A DNA stretch of 40,740 nucleotides, from positions 1 through 40,740 of the forward strand of contig CATMPJ010000005.1 of the NCBI GenBank assembly GCA_950073265.1. The letters are read 5' to 3'. Under the pieces are notes generated by a model. That model was not told the origin of the DNA. It made no database searches and saw nothing but the letters and a program-made list of their open reading frames with translations. This DNA is from an uncultured bacterium (lineage in GTDB: Bacteria > Patescibacteriota > Minisyncoccia > Phycocordibacterales > UBA918). Made by a program: the position numbers and the translations under genes. Within the stretch, counting starts at the first letter, position 1, and every line of letters begins with the position of its first letter. Positions 16,606-25,683 of this stretch are shown here, piece after piece.

Positions 16606-17808
16606 ATGAACCCAGCTGTGGCAGAAAGAAAGCCAAAAATACTGATAGTCACGGGAGTACTCTGGGTTGGTGGTGGTGCAGAAAAAGTAGCTGCTAATCT
16701 CGGCAATTATCTCGTTGATGAGGGCTACGAAACTCACCTGCTCACATTCTATGAAGATGATAATAAATATCCTTTTCGAGGGACATACTACACCCTTAAT
16801 GAAAAGCCACCTCGTTCTCGCCTATATAAGATATGGGGTATCCCACTCCGTGTATGGCGCATAGCTCGTTATATAAAGAAGCATGATATTGATATGGCAG
16901 TATCATTTCTTGAAGAAGCCAATTTCTATACGCTAGTTGCCAAACTGCTATTTGTACGTCGGTTGCCTGTGGTTGTGTCTGTACGCAACAACATCAATAA
17001 GCGAGGATGGTTATTTAAAATACTTACTAAACACCTTTACCCTTACGCAAAGCGCGTAGTGAGTGTCACAAAAGCAATCGAAGAGATTCTAAAAAAAGAA
17101 TACCACCTCACTAATACGACCACCATCTATAACCCGATTGACACAGAGTTAGTCAAAAAGAAAACTGCAGAACCATTACCAACAGAATGGCAATGGTTAA
17201 AAGACCGATCCTATGTGGCGATTTCTATCGGACGACTCACTCACCAAAAAGGGCAATGGCACCTTATACGAGCTTTTAGTGAAGTAGTGAAGAAGTTTCC
17301 TGAAGCAATATTAGTTATCGTTGGAGAGGGTGAGTATCGAGAAAAGCTTCTGAAACTTATTAGTGATAGTGGGCTGACAGACAATGTATTTTTAGCTGGT
17401 AAACACAATAATGTGTATCCATTCTTAGCGACAGCCGATGTGTTTGTGTTTAGTTCACTATACGAAGGTATGCCAAACACTATGCTTGAAGCGTACTCTG
17501 TCGGCCTGCCAATCATTTCACCAGATTGCGTTAGCGGGCCGCGGGAAATCATCGCACCAGATTTAAAAATAGATGAAGATATAGAATATCCACACAGCAC
17601 CAAGTATGGAATGTTAATTCAGCCAATGGAAAATGAAGAGATTTGGCAACCAGTGCAGGATGTATTGCTGACCAAGGCGGAAGAGGAATTAGCTCAGCAG
17701 ATTTATGAACGATTGACTGAATCCGCTATTAAACCTGAAACTCAGACACTTATTTCATCTTTTGAAATCAAACCAATCAATCAGCAGTGGGAAAGGTTGA
17801 TAATGTGA
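16606..17808 (+). CDS. GT4-family glycosyltransferase
   Basis: 400 aa, GT-B fold. The N-terminal acceptor half has the GGAEKVAANLGNYL motif; the C-terminal nucleotide-sugar half begins near SIGRLTHQKGQWHLI (~205) and carries the EX7E motif EGMPNTMLE followed by GLPIISPD. This pattern is typical of enzymes that extend lipid-linked O-antigen or capsule oligosaccharides. The donor sugar cannot be inferred. The gene is convergent with the minus-strand cluster; the two stop codons are 1 nt apart. Confidence 0.9.
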   Translation: MNPAVAERKPKILIVTGVLWVGGGAEKVAANLGNYLVDEGYETHLLTFYEDDNKYPFRGTYYTLNEKPPRSRLYKIWGIPLRVWRIARYIKKHDIDMAVSFLEEANFYTLVAKLLFVRRLPVVVSVRNNINKRGWLFKILTKHLYPYAKRVVSVTKAIEEILKKEYHLTNTTTIYNPIDTELVKKKTAEPLPTEWQWLKDRSYVAISIGRLTHQKGQWHLIRAFSEVVKKFPEAILVIVGEGEYREKLLKLISDSGLTDNVFLAGKHNNVYPFLATADVFVFSSLYEGMPNTMLEAYSVGLPIISPDCVSGPREIIAPDLKIDEDIEYPHSTKYGMLIQPMENEEIWQPVQDVLLTKAEEELAQQIYERLTESAIKPETQTLISSFEIKPINQQWERLIM

Positions 17809-17809
17809 T

Positions 17810-18913
17810 TCAGATTTTGAGACCAGACAAAACTTTTTCAACTCGACGGTCCCATGTGTAGTGACTTTTAAAATCATGGTAGGCAGTATTTGCGATCTTT
17901 TCGCGTAGTGCCGTATCTTGAGATAGGTGCTCCAAAGCATGTACCCATTCATCAACTGAGCTTGGGTCGCACAGTATCGCGTTGTAATTGTTTCTAAGAA
18001 CCTCTTTTAAGACTGGAATATCTGAAGCGATAATTGGTTTTTTTGCAGCCATGTATTCGAATATCTTTAGTGGTGACATCCATTTAGCAATATCGATAGT
18101 ATTTCCTTGAGCAGAGACTGCGTTTTGATACGGAGCCAGCATCACCTCGAATCCATGATAAAAGCGAGGAAGGGAGTTTTGTTCTATAAAACCATGGAAA
18201 ATGATATTAGGAACAGTCTCACAATGTTGCCGCCAAAAAGCCAGATCTTCCTCAGTGCCACCAACTATGTGAAATTCAAAAGTAGGAAGCAGTGGTGCAA
18301 GTTTACTGATCAACTCCATTCCTTTGCCAGCGTATAAGTGTCCTACATAGCCAACTCTAAATTTTTTGTCAGAAAAGATAGACTCTACGTTATCAACTTC
18401 TAGAATATCTGAAGCATCGGGGACTACTATAATTTTACCTGCTACAGAAGGATACATCTCTATGTATTTCTCACGCAACGCATGGCTAATCACCACGATG
18501 CGTTCACAACATTTTCTATTGATCAGCATTGTTTCTACGATGCGTGTAGCTTTTGTGTTTGGAGGTTTGTGGATTTCATACACGCATTTAGTGCGAAGTA
18601 ATGCAATGGGCAGTAGGCCAAAGGCAAATCTGCCGTATACCAAATCGTTTCCTTTTCCGAAAATAATATAGAGTGTACTCTTTAAAATGTAGGACAGTAA
18701 ACCCACTTTTCTTTTTTTTGAAGAGAAGGTTCGGATTTTGAAGTCGTCAGATACGCTATAATATTCGGAAATTTCTTTAGAAAAAACTCCTTTTTGTCCG
18801 ATAAGAGTCACGTCATGCCCATGAGCAGAAAAAGCGGCACACATTTTGATTACTTGAACGCTATTTGCCGTACGTGAAGGAAAAACTGAATTTGATAAAT
18901 ATATTAATTTCAT
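17810..18913 (-). CDS. GT4-family glycosyltransferase
   Basis: 367 aa. It starts MKLIYLSNSVFPSRTANSVQV, a typical GT4 acceptor-domain start, with a C-terminal donor domain from ~190 (FRVGYVGHLYAGKGMELI) and the SPLKIFEYMAAKKPIIASD segment that replaces the classical EX7E, as in a common GT4 subgroup. Last gene of the minus-strand operon. Its ATG overlaps the stop of the methyltransferase upstream (ATGA). Probably adds a sugar to the surface glycan. Confidence 0.9.
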   Translation of the reverse strand: MKLIYLSNSVFPSRTANSVQVIKMCAAFSAHGHDVTLIGQKGVFSKEISEYYSVSDDFKIRTFSSKKRKVGLLSYILKSTLYIIFGKGNDLVYGRFAFGLLPIALLRTKCVYEIHKPPNTKATRIVETMLINRKCCERIVVISHALREKYIEMYPSVAGKIIVVPDASDILEVDNVESIFSDKKFRVGYVGHLYAGKGMELISKLAPLLPTFEFHIVGGTEEDLAFWRQHCETVPNIIFHGFIEQNSLPRFYHGFEVMLAPYQNAVSAQGNTIDIAKWMSPLKIFEYMAAKKPIIASDIPVLKEVLRNNYNAILCDPSSVDEWVHALEHLSQDTALREKIANTAYHDFKSHYTWDRRVEKVLSGLKI

Positions 18914-19647
18914 CGAGTAATTATTTTACGCAAATTCCTCAGTAGTAGCGTACAAAGCAGTTTCAACTGGTTTTTCAGCGACTTATTGTTAGGGTCTTGT
19001 ACTTTTTCAAACATATCTGGGTGAACTACAGACACAAGAGAACGTTTCGCATGACCGTGTTCATCTTTGAAAAACTCAACCTCATTAAGCTGGTCTTCTT
19101 TAACAAATAAAACAATATTTTGCTTATAAAAAGATTTTATTTCCTCATTCCTCCAAAGTAAATGTCTAAATGGATCCAAGAATACGTAACCGCGAACCTT
19201 AAAAGATTCTATCCAATATTCTAAATACTGCTCATTAAAATGATTTGTACCTCCTTGCCAAGGAATCGCTGCTGAGAAGAGTATTACATCGCTATGTCGG
19301 GTAAGCGTGTCAAGAAACACATCTTTTTTGTCTTCATGAATGTGCTCAGCTACTTCTAAAGAAGTAACGAGATTAAACTTCCTCTTTAAATCTATTGGCT
19401 GTTCTAAGTCATGTTGTAAAAAATTCTTCTTCTCAATCTTAAGAAGTGTCTGATCAACCCACTTACCATCTATTCCTGTTATTTCTGTGCCATTTTCGCT
19501 CCATACTTTCAGCCATGTACCGGTACCACACCCCACATCAAGTACAGATTTTGGTTTTAGTTTCGAATATATAATTGGCACAATGATTTCAGCAGAATGC
19601 CTTGACCCTACAGTGCGGTTTTCAAAATAGCCTTTAGTGTAATTCAT
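18910..19647 (-). CDS. Class I SAM-dependent methyltransferase
   Basis: 245 aa from ATG 19647; the track GTG at 19653 is two codons upstream. The SAM-binding motif SVLDVGCGTGTWLKVW is at ~34-49, the acidic ITGIDGKW is at strand 2, and LVTSLEVAEHIHEDKK is the motif II-III region. It resembles the Methyltransf_23 type found in glycan gene clusters. It overlaps the upstream glycosyltransferase by 14 nt. Probably methylates a sugar or caps a chain; the substrate is not readable. Confidence 0.85.
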   Translation of the reverse strand: MNYTKGYFENRTVGSRHSAEIIVPIIYSKLKPKSVLDVGCGTGTWLKVWSENGTEITGIDGKWVDQTLLKIEKKNFLQHDLEQPIDLKRKFNLVTSLEVAEHIHEDKKDVFLDTLTRHSDVILFSAAIPWQGGTNHFNEQYLEYWIESFKVRGYVFLDPFRHLLWRNEEIKSFYKQNIVLFVKEDQLNEVEFFKDEHGHAKRSLVSVVHPDMFEKVQDPNNKSLKNQLKLLCTLLLRNLRKIITR

Positions 19648-20842
19648 CTCCACAGTTACTTATTATATTGTATACATCTTCATAGTACGTGTTGTATTCC
19701 AACTCATAATCTATTGCCCTGGAAGCATTCCTGCCAATTTCAAGTATCTTATTTTCCCACATTTCATCTATTTCTCCCAGTTTTTTACTGAGCTTTTTAG
19801 AGTCTGGCGGAATCAAAAAACCGTTATATTCATTTCTTACTATGTCTGACATCGCTGCGCTACTAACGACTACTGGATAACCAGCATCCATGGCTTCAAG
19901 TACTACTCTAGGCCTTCCTTCAGAGAAGGAAGGCAATAACAAAACACCGATCTCCTCAGTTAGCATTTCATTTAAATTCACACGACCTTTTAATTCTACT
20001 GAATGAAGACTTTGATATCTATTGTAAATAGACTTAAACGCAGGACTCTGTTTTCCTAGTAGACATAAAGTGCCTCTACCGCCATTTTCTTTGTAGATTT
20101 TCCACGCTTCTAAAATAATATCCAAACCTTTTCTTACTGCGTGGTTTGAGACAAACAAAAACTTGGGATGTTTTGAGATTGTCCCCGAACCAAACATTCT
20201 TTTGGATAGGGGGGGTCTAAGCTTGTACAACTTTTCCTTATTGATTCCATTTTCTATAAAGGTATTTTCTGCATGAGTACTGAAGACAATTATATTATCG
20301 GCAATTTCAAGTGCTTTGATTGCCTGAGAGACAGCGGGCCAGTAATTTATTGGATCTGCGTCCCTGCGAGAAATATGATTTATCCTTTCTCGCTCTCTCA
20401 CTCTATTCCACAGAGATAAAGGATGATCTGCATCAGCTTCTAATATAACAGGAAGTCCTCTTTTTTTGGCTGCCTTAACTAGAGGTAAAAAGTTTGATTG
20501 AGTAAATACGCAATTTGATTGCTTAAATTGTTTACTATATATGATTCTATATGAGAGTATCTTCGTTCCCATATGTCGAGCAAAGCTACTATAGCCAAGT
20601 GGTGACGCTAGTTTCTGTATTAAGCTTGAAAGAGCAAGGATAAATCGTGATCCACAATATGAGGTGAGAATCGAGTGTTTGTTTTTTAGGATATCCTTTT
20701 TTTCAGGGTGACCAAAATAAAATATACGTATATTTTTGTGTTTTTCAAATTCATCCAAATAACCATTTAGTCGACCAGATTTTCCACCTTCATGATAGAT
20801 TGGACTCCAAAAAGCCATCAAGAGCTTAGTTTCTTTACGCAT
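19634..20842 (-). CDS. GT4-family glycosyltransferase
   Basis: 402 aa from ATG 20842 (MRKETKLLMAF), chosen because it overlaps the upstream stop by only 8 nt (ATGCGTAA), the same arrangement as the next upstream junction; the track start at 20869 would overlap by 35 nt. The C-terminal domain has FLFVSNHAVRKGLDIILEAW and the EX7E motif EGRPRVVLEA. GT-B fold; sugar unknown. Confidence 0.88.
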   Translation of the reverse strand: MRKETKLLMAFWSPIYHEGGKSGRLNGYLDEFEKHKNIRIFYFGHPEKKDILKNKHSILTSYCGSRFILALSSLIQKLASPLGYSSFARHMGTKILSYRIIYSKQFKQSNCVFTQSNFLPLVKAAKKRGLPVILEADADHPLSLWNRVRERERINHISRRDADPINYWPAVSQAIKALEIADNIIVFSTHAENTFIENGINKEKLYKLRPPLSKRMFGSGTISKHPKFLFVSNHAVRKGLDIILEAWKIYKENGGRGTLCLLGKQSPAFKSIYNRYQSLHSVELKGRVNLNEMLTEEIGVLLLPSFSEGRPRVVLEAMDAGYPVVVSSAAMSDIVRNEYNGFLIPPDSKKLSKKLGEIDEMWENKILEIGRNASRAIDYELEYNTYYEDVYNIISNCGDELH

Positions 20843-21650
20843 AGGATGTGTCTTTCTTATTAAGCACAAGCATCTTTTGGTCTTTAGTCGTTCTCTCTTT
20901 AAGGATGTGGATTAGATGAGCCGGATCAACTTGTGTTCTTAAAAAATCGTAATGGTCAGGATTGGCTGGAGTTAAGGTAATAGTTTCAATAATATGTGTA
21001 CTCTGGAAACGATTCTTGACAGTGTCACTTGCACCAGGTTTCTTGTGATCGTGAGTCTCTACGATAATCGTTTTGATTTGTGCCAATTTCGGAGAAAGGA
21101 TGGGATTAAGTATTTCTGTCTCAAATCCTTCCGCGTCACAGATTAGTAGAGTCTCACCCACAATAGATTTTTCAAGAGTCTCGAAAGTACAAGTCCTTTT
21201 AAGTTGGAGTCTTCCTCCGATGTTATTTTTTTCTGCTAAAAGAGAGGCAAGTTTAAGGGCTTGACTATTTGAATCAAATCCAACCAAATGTGCATGTGGA
21301 AAAGATATACCCAAACCTATTAAGTAGTATCCTTCTGCGCATCCAATATCTACAATGGTATCATAAGAATCAAGCTTTATTTTTTCTAAGTAAGAATGAA
21401 GAGGTTCTTCGTAACAACCAATCAGCTTGTTTAGTAAAGAACTTCCTGCAGCTTGGGAAACATACAAAAGGCCCGCAAAAGGACCATTTGATACTTGTAG
21501 GCCATTTTGGGAAATATATTTTGCTACATAACGTTTTTGCAACCTCCGCCTTTTACTCATTTTTTTCCTAACCGCTTTGCGCTTTAGAAAAATCCAAATA
21601 AGAAGTTTCTGGGGAAGAACATTCTTCAATACGTGTTTTAAATTAGACAT
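20835..21650 (-). CDS. FkbM-like SAM-dependent methyltransferase
   Basis: 271 aa from ATG 21650 (MSNLKHVL), which overlaps the upstream glycosyltransferase stop by 8 nt (ATGTCTAA); the track start 90 nt upstream would overlap by ~98 nt. A Lys/Arg-rich N-terminal segment (KRKAVRKKMSKRRRLQKR) precedes the SAM motif TIVDIGCAEGYYLIGLG, HLVGFDSNSQALKLA and the ICDAEGFETEIL motif that corresponds to the D-x-E-G of FkbM-type methyltransferases. Probably O-methylates a glycan. The basic N-terminus may bind membrane or lipid-linked substrate. Confidence 0.82.
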   Translation of the reverse strand: MSNLKHVLKNVLPQKLLIWIFLKRKAVRKKMSKRRRLQKRYVAKYISQNGLQVSNGPFAGLLYVSQAAGSSLLNKLIGCYEEPLHSYLEKIKLDSYDTIVDIGCAEGYYLIGLGISFPHAHLVGFDSNSQALKLASLLAEKNNIGGRLQLKRTCTFETLEKSIVGETLLICDAEGFETEILNPILSPKLAQIKTIIVETHDHKKPGASDTVKNRFQSTHIIETITLTPANPDHYDFLRTQVDPAHLIHILKERTTKDQKMLVLNKKDTSYA

Positions 21651-22830
21651 ACTCAATACTGGAGTTGTAAAAATTTTGTATAGTCTTGGCCATTTGCCAT
21701 ATTTGTTTTTCTGGAGAAAGTTCAGATACATATTTTGCACCGTTCATACGGACACTTTCATAGAGTAGGGGATCATTGTAGAGTAGAGAAATAATGTGGC
21801 ACAGCTCCTTAGAATCGCCTGGTGTAAAGAGTAAACCATTGTAGTAGTTTTTTACCGTGCAATAAGTTCCACCTGAATCTGAACAGACCGCTACAGCTCC
21901 TACACTCATAGCTTCTAGTTGTACTTTTCCTTGTTTTTCTGCAAATGAAGGCATAACCACTATGTCGTTCTGTGCCAACTTGTGATAAAAGGCATCGCGT
22001 TCGTATACTGGCCCATGAAATTTAATTATCAAACCATTTGCTAATGTTTTATTTGTTTTATTTTTCAAAGTCTCGACACCTATGATATTTAAAGTGATTT
22101 TTTCTCTAAGATATGATTGCTGGAGTGCTGAGAGTAAGACGGAAAGTCCTTTTCGTGGGTTTTCATTGCCTACAAAAGCAATATTGTAAGTCAACTCTTT
22201 TTTTACAAGCGCCATATCTGTATTGAGTTTTGGACAAGAAATTATCTCACTCTGGGTCCGGTGGTTTTTAACGTTGAATATTATATTACCTGAATAAAAA
22301 ATATAATTATTCTTGAAGATTCCTCTTGTAATAAGTGAATAAATGAATGACTTAAGGGGGTTAAGTAAAACACGTATCATTCCTTTTCTGAATCCTTCAC
22401 TAAAAATCATATGTTTTGATAAATGTACTGCGTTTGTATCAGAGCGTACCCATATTGATAACTTTCTACGTCTTAGTATCCAGGCTAAGAATATAGAGTT
22501 TATTTTAAAAGGATAGTACACCATATACAACTCATCTTTTGGAAGGCTCAGTAATGAAGTTTTGTAAAAGTAATACTTTTTTACGAAATCTCTTAGTGAT
22601 AAATCTGAAAAAAAAGAGATACACTCTATTTCTGGAGGAAGGGCTGTTAGTTTGGAAGCGTCTAAAGAGGAAACTTCTTTAATTTTTACGTACAATTTTA
22701 ATTCAAAGTGCTTAATCAGTTCTATATAGTGGGAGTTGTGTGGTAAGAAGTATTGTCCATTATGGCGATACACACTAAAGGGTACGATTAAGTGAAGCGT
22801 CTTCATAGATACACATGTTTGTGGAGTCAT
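21643..22830 (-). CDS. GT4-family glycosyltransferase, first gene of the minus-strand cluster
   Basis: The start is uncertain. ATG 22830 lies 6 nt after TATCAT on the minus strand, which fits the leaderless rule; ATG 22806 (MKTLHLIVPFSVY) begins exactly where the GT fold normally starts; the track start is 22866. The donor domain has NIAFVGNENPRKGLSVLLSAL and the EX7E motif EKQGKVQLEAMSVGAVAV. About 390 aa. The gene is strongly AT-rich, like the rest of this operon, which runs 22830 to 17810 with overlapping junctions throughout. Confidence 0.85.
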   Translation of the reverse strand: MTPQTCVSMKTLHLIVPFSVYRHNGQYFLPHNSHYIELIKHFELKLYVKIKEVSSLDASKLTALPPEIECISFFSDLSLRDFVKKYYFYKTSLLSLPKDELYMVYYPFKINSIFLAWILRRRKLSIWVRSDTNAVHLSKHMIFSEGFRKGMIRVLLNPLKSFIYSLITRGIFKNNYIFYSGNIIFNVKNHRTQSEIISCPKLNTDMALVKKELTYNIAFVGNENPRKGLSVLLSALQQSYLREKITLNIIGVETLKNKTNKTLANGLIIKFHGPVYERDAFYHKLAQNDIVVMPSFAEKQGKVQLEAMSVGAVAVCSDSGGTYCTVKNYYNGLLFTPGDSKELCHIISLLYNDPLLYESVRMNGAKYVSELSPEKQIWQMAKTIQNFYNSSIEYV

Positions 22831-22866
22831 ATTAGCATGATACGATTTATCATAATAAATGAACAT

Positions 22867-23237
22867 ACTTTAGCTTAAAAGAAGCTGGGAAGAAAATCCT
22901 GCAAGGACTCAAGATTCACAGGCCTGTCTTATAGTGGCGCACTGTGCAATGCGAAAGCCGATCTCGCTTTAATGGTACAGGTCAGTGTACTTTTTGGCAG
23001 TAAGGGTTGCTATGCCTTGAAAATTTTTATTGAGCAGCTCAAGTATTCGGTAAACTGAGTTACCGATTGCATTTCGAGAAAATTCGCGTCAGATTGCTTT
23101 TAATGATTTAGAAAATATAGTCTGAAGATACAGTATTACTTAAACTATAAAGACGAGAGAAAATTACCATCGAGGACAGAGCGGTCTTTGAAGAATACTG
23201 TGATCCAAAAAGCAGGTATTTAGAATTGAACGGTATA
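22867..23237. pseudogene. 371-nt gap with possible gene remnants
   Basis: No intact gene. On the plus strand a short open stretch (~22920-23060) reads protein-like (KADLALMVQVSVLFG, GCYALKIFIEQLKYS) before a stop, and a second near 23165-23260 (TIEDRAVFEEYCDPKSRYL) lies in another frame. Neither has a start codon or partner domain. This looks like a decayed gene, perhaps of mobile origin, between the glycosyltransferase operon and the flippase. The assignment is tentative. Confidence 0.3.
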
Positions 23238-24497
23238 CTATTCAGTTCTATAGAATAGAAAAGAACTTAGAATTGCGGCTATACAAGTGCTGATAAGAAT
23301 TGCTGCAACAGCCCCCCAGATTCCATAGATAGGCAAAAGTATTAAGAGCAGAACTATTTTTAATGTGGGAATTGAGATCCTAGAAATGTATAGGGGAGTA
23401 GTTTTTGCATGGGCAACCAAAGTATCTTGGAAAGCGCTTCTAGGTAAAAAAAGTAAGGCTACAGCTAGAATTTGTGATACGAGTACTGATTCGGGATACG
23501 CAGGAAATATAATTTTAAACACCGTAGGTGCAAATAGGATATATCCAAAAACCACGAAGCTGGTTAGTATAAAAAATAAAAGTACTTTGCGGGGGAGGGT
23601 ATTTTTTAATGTGGGGAAATCACGGGTAGCAAGCTTTGGTAAAATCAATGAACTCAATAAGTTGATTCCGTTACTGGTGTATTTAGTAGGGAGTTGCGCA
23701 ATTGTGAAAGACGCTACTGCAACAGGTCCCAAGAAATTAAATATAAGAACTTTGTCAATATGATTCGCAACTTTTCCGAAAGAATTCATAACACTTAAGT
23801 GTTTACTATATGTGACAATATTTGTATTTACCGGATTGAAACTTTTGTCCAAATTTAGAGTCAATCTTAATGCAATAGTTATAGAGATCAGGTTAGTGAC
23901 ATAATATGTCAATATTAACAAGACAGGGTTTGTCGTTATGAAGGCAGCACTTACTATTCCTAAAGTCGGCAAAAACCTTCTTATAAGCGCAATGAAAGCA
24001 TTTAAACGAAATTGCTGCTTGCCTTGCAAATAGAACTGATATAACCCAAAGCTTTCAATAAGTGGAGCAGTAGATCCAGCTATTAAAAAACATGTTCCTA
24101 ATACACTATTCCCTATAAAAAAATAGTAGATTGCAACTATTCCGGAAGTGATAACTATCCCTGTATTCCATTTGAGCTTTATTTTTATACTATTCCATAG
24201 AAGCCCATCATGTCCTTGAGCAACTGCGCGTAGCAGTGCCGAATTAATTCCAGTTAAGGTAAAGGCGCCAAGTATTAAGACAGTAGAAAGCACGAACTGA
24301 TAAGTTCCCAGGACACTTTTAGGAATCAGGTTTGCTAACACTACTGTTACTATTAATCCAGCAACTATTTCAATGCTATAGCCAACACTAACCCAAAAAC
24401 CATTTTTAGTTAAATACACCATGTCGGTCTTGGTGTATTTTTCGGTCCAGCGTAGAAACCTTACAGCCTTCTTTTTGATTTTTCTTGGAGCTTGCAT
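23238..24497 (-). CDS. Wzx-type polysaccharide flippase (MOP superfamily)
   Basis: 419 aa, about 12 membrane helices, with a basic N-terminal cytoplasmic segment (MQAPRKIKKKAVRFLRW). Features of the polysaccharide-transport branch: TKNGFWVSVGYSIEIVAGLIVTVVLAN at helix 1, ANLIPKSVLGTYQF after it, and a MNSFGKVANHIDKVLIFNFLGP segment mid-protein. It would move lipid-linked oligosaccharide units across the membrane for the neighbouring glycosyltransferases and the O-antigen-ligase-like protein at 27094. Its own promoter lies upstream with a leader of ~36 nt. Confidence 0.88.
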   Translation of the reverse strand: MQAPRKIKKKAVRFLRWTEKYTKTDMVYLTKNGFWVSVGYSIEIVAGLIVTVVLANLIPKSVLGTYQFVLSTVLILGAFTLTGINSALLRAVAQGHDGLLWNSIKIKLKWNTGIVITSGIVAIYYFFIGNSVLGTCFLIAGSTAPLIESFGLYQFYLQGKQQFRLNAFIALIRRFLPTLGIVSAAFITTNPVLLILTYYVTNLISITIALRLTLNLDKSFNPVNTNIVTYSKHLSVMNSFGKVANHIDKVLIFNFLGPVAVASFTIAQLPTKYTSNGINLLSSLILPKLATRDFPTLKNTLPRKVLLFFILTSFVVFGYILFAPTVFKIIFPAYPESVLVSQILAVALLFLPRSAFQDTLVAHAKTTPLYISRISIPTLKIVLLLILLPIYGIWGAVAAILISTCIAAILSSFLFYRTE

Positions 24498-24506
24498 TAA
24501 TTTTTG

Positions 24507-24522
24507 AGTCTCATTTGAGACT
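24507..24522. repeat. Short hairpin in the flippase leader
   Basis: AGTCTC-ATTT-GAGACT lies 10 nt upstream of the flippase ATG, inside its predicted 5' leader. It is possibly a translation-modulating hairpin. Confidence 0.4.
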
Positions 24523-24538
24523 ATTTAATATAGGTTTG

Positions 24539-24567
24539 ATTATAACTTGAGAAAAAAGCTTTGTAAC
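24539..24567 (-). promoter_or_regulatory. Flippase promoter
   Basis: On the minus strand GTTACA, 17 nt and a perfect TATAAT (24539-24544), giving one of the few genes here with a real leader (~36 nt). Confidence 0.5.
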
Positions 24568-24610
24568 GATTTTTTAATAATCACAAGTGTAAAAATTAAT
24601 GCATTACCTA

Positions 24611-24616
24611 TATAGT
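24611..24616 (+). promoter_or_regulatory. -10 box of glmR/yvcK
   Basis: TATAGT ends 11 nt before ATG 24628, in a divergent arrangement with the flippase promoter. Confidence 0.5.
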
Positions 24617-24627
24617 GTTGAACAATA

Positions 24628-25641
24628 ATGGAGAAAGGACAAAAAAAGAAAGTGGTGGTGATTGGTGGTGGAACAGGGACGCATACGGTGCTGCGGGGGC
24701 TCAAGCGCTACGAGAAGCAACTCGACCTTACAGCCATCGTGACCATGGCTGATTCGGGTGGTTCGACCGGTCGATTGCGAGACGAGTTTGGTTTTTTGCC
24801 GGTTGGTGATGTGCGCATGGCGTTGGCTGCTTTGGCTAAGGATATTGATTCACATCAGGAGCTACTGCGAGAACTGTTCTTATATCGCTTCTCAAAAGGC
24901 GAAGGACTCTCCGGTCACAACTTCGGCAATTTGCTACTCGTAGCACTAACAGATATTCTCGGTAGTGAAGAGGCAGCTATTCGCGCCGCTGGAAAAGTGT
25001 TGGGTGTGCAAGGGGGGGTAGTGCCGGTAACGACAGAGAAAGTACATCTTATTGCCGGCTATGAAAAAGGTGCGGTGTTACGTAGTGAGCATGAAATCGA
25101 TGAACCACCAGAAGCGCTTTCCAAGCAACGCATTGTCGATCTGACTGTTTCACCTGATGTGCGCATTAACCCGAAAGCTGAAGAAGCAATTTTGAATGCA
25201 GATATGGTCGTGGTGGGTCCAGGTGATTTGTACACCAGTGTCTTGGCTAACTGCGTGGTGAGTGGAATGGCTGATGCACTACGGCGCACTCGAGCACCGA
25301 TGGTGTATGTGAGTAATCTCATGACCAAAGTAGGACAGACGCACGATATGGGTGTTAAGGAGCATCTGGCAGAGATGAGGCGCTATCTAAAACGTCGGCC
25401 AGACATTGTGGTGGTTAATACGAGTTCGTTTCCAGAAGATTTACTTGAACGGTATGCCGCGGATGGGGAGTTTCCGGTGGTAAACAACACAGACAAAACT
25501 GATGGTGAAATAATTACCGGGGATTACGTAGCGAGTGAGGAAGTGGTCACTGCCTCCGGTGATGTTTTAAAACGGAGCTTGATTCGTCACGACTCCGCCA
25601 AGCTAGCCGATACGCTCCTTGATATTTTAACGCGCGTGTAG
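24628..25641 (+). CDS. glmR: GlmR/YvcK-family protein (CofD-like fold)
   Basis: 337 aa, the usual size. The glycine-rich VVVIGGGTGTHTVLRGLK at the N-terminus, MADSGGSTGRLRDEFGFLPVGDVR (~44-67), LSGHNFGNLLLVAL (~96-109) and VVGPGDLYTSVLAN (~191) are the YvcK signature. In Bacillus the protein binds UDP-GlcNAc and supports GlmS, directing carbon into peptidoglycan precursors, and affects cell shape. That role suits its place among envelope genes. The gene has its own promoter and is followed after 42 nt by a GT4 with a separate promoter. Confidence 0.92.
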   Translation: MEKGQKKKVVVIGGGTGTHTVLRGLKRYEKQLDLTAIVTMADSGGSTGRLRDEFGFLPVGDVRMALAALAKDIDSHQELLRELFLYRFSKGEGLSGHNFGNLLLVALTDILGSEEAAIRAAGKVLGVQGGVVPVTTEKVHLIAGYEKGAVLRSEHEIDEPPEALSKQRIVDLTVSPDVRINPKAEEAILNADMVVVGPGDLYTSVLANCVVSGMADALRRTRAPMVYVSNLMTKVGQTHDMGVKEHLAEMRRYLKRRPDIVVVNTSSFPEDLLERYAADGEFPVVNNTDKTDGEIITGDYVASEEVVTASGDVLKRSLIRHDSAKLADTLLDILTRV

Positions 25642-25670
25642 ACTGCGGCATTTTTCTGACATAAGGTTGC

Positions 25671-25676
25671 TATACT
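25671..25676 (+). promoter_or_regulatory. Extended -10 box, leaderless start
   Basis: TGC-TATACT ends 7 nt before ATG 25684. Confidence 0.6.
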
Positions 25677-25683
25677 AAAGTCG

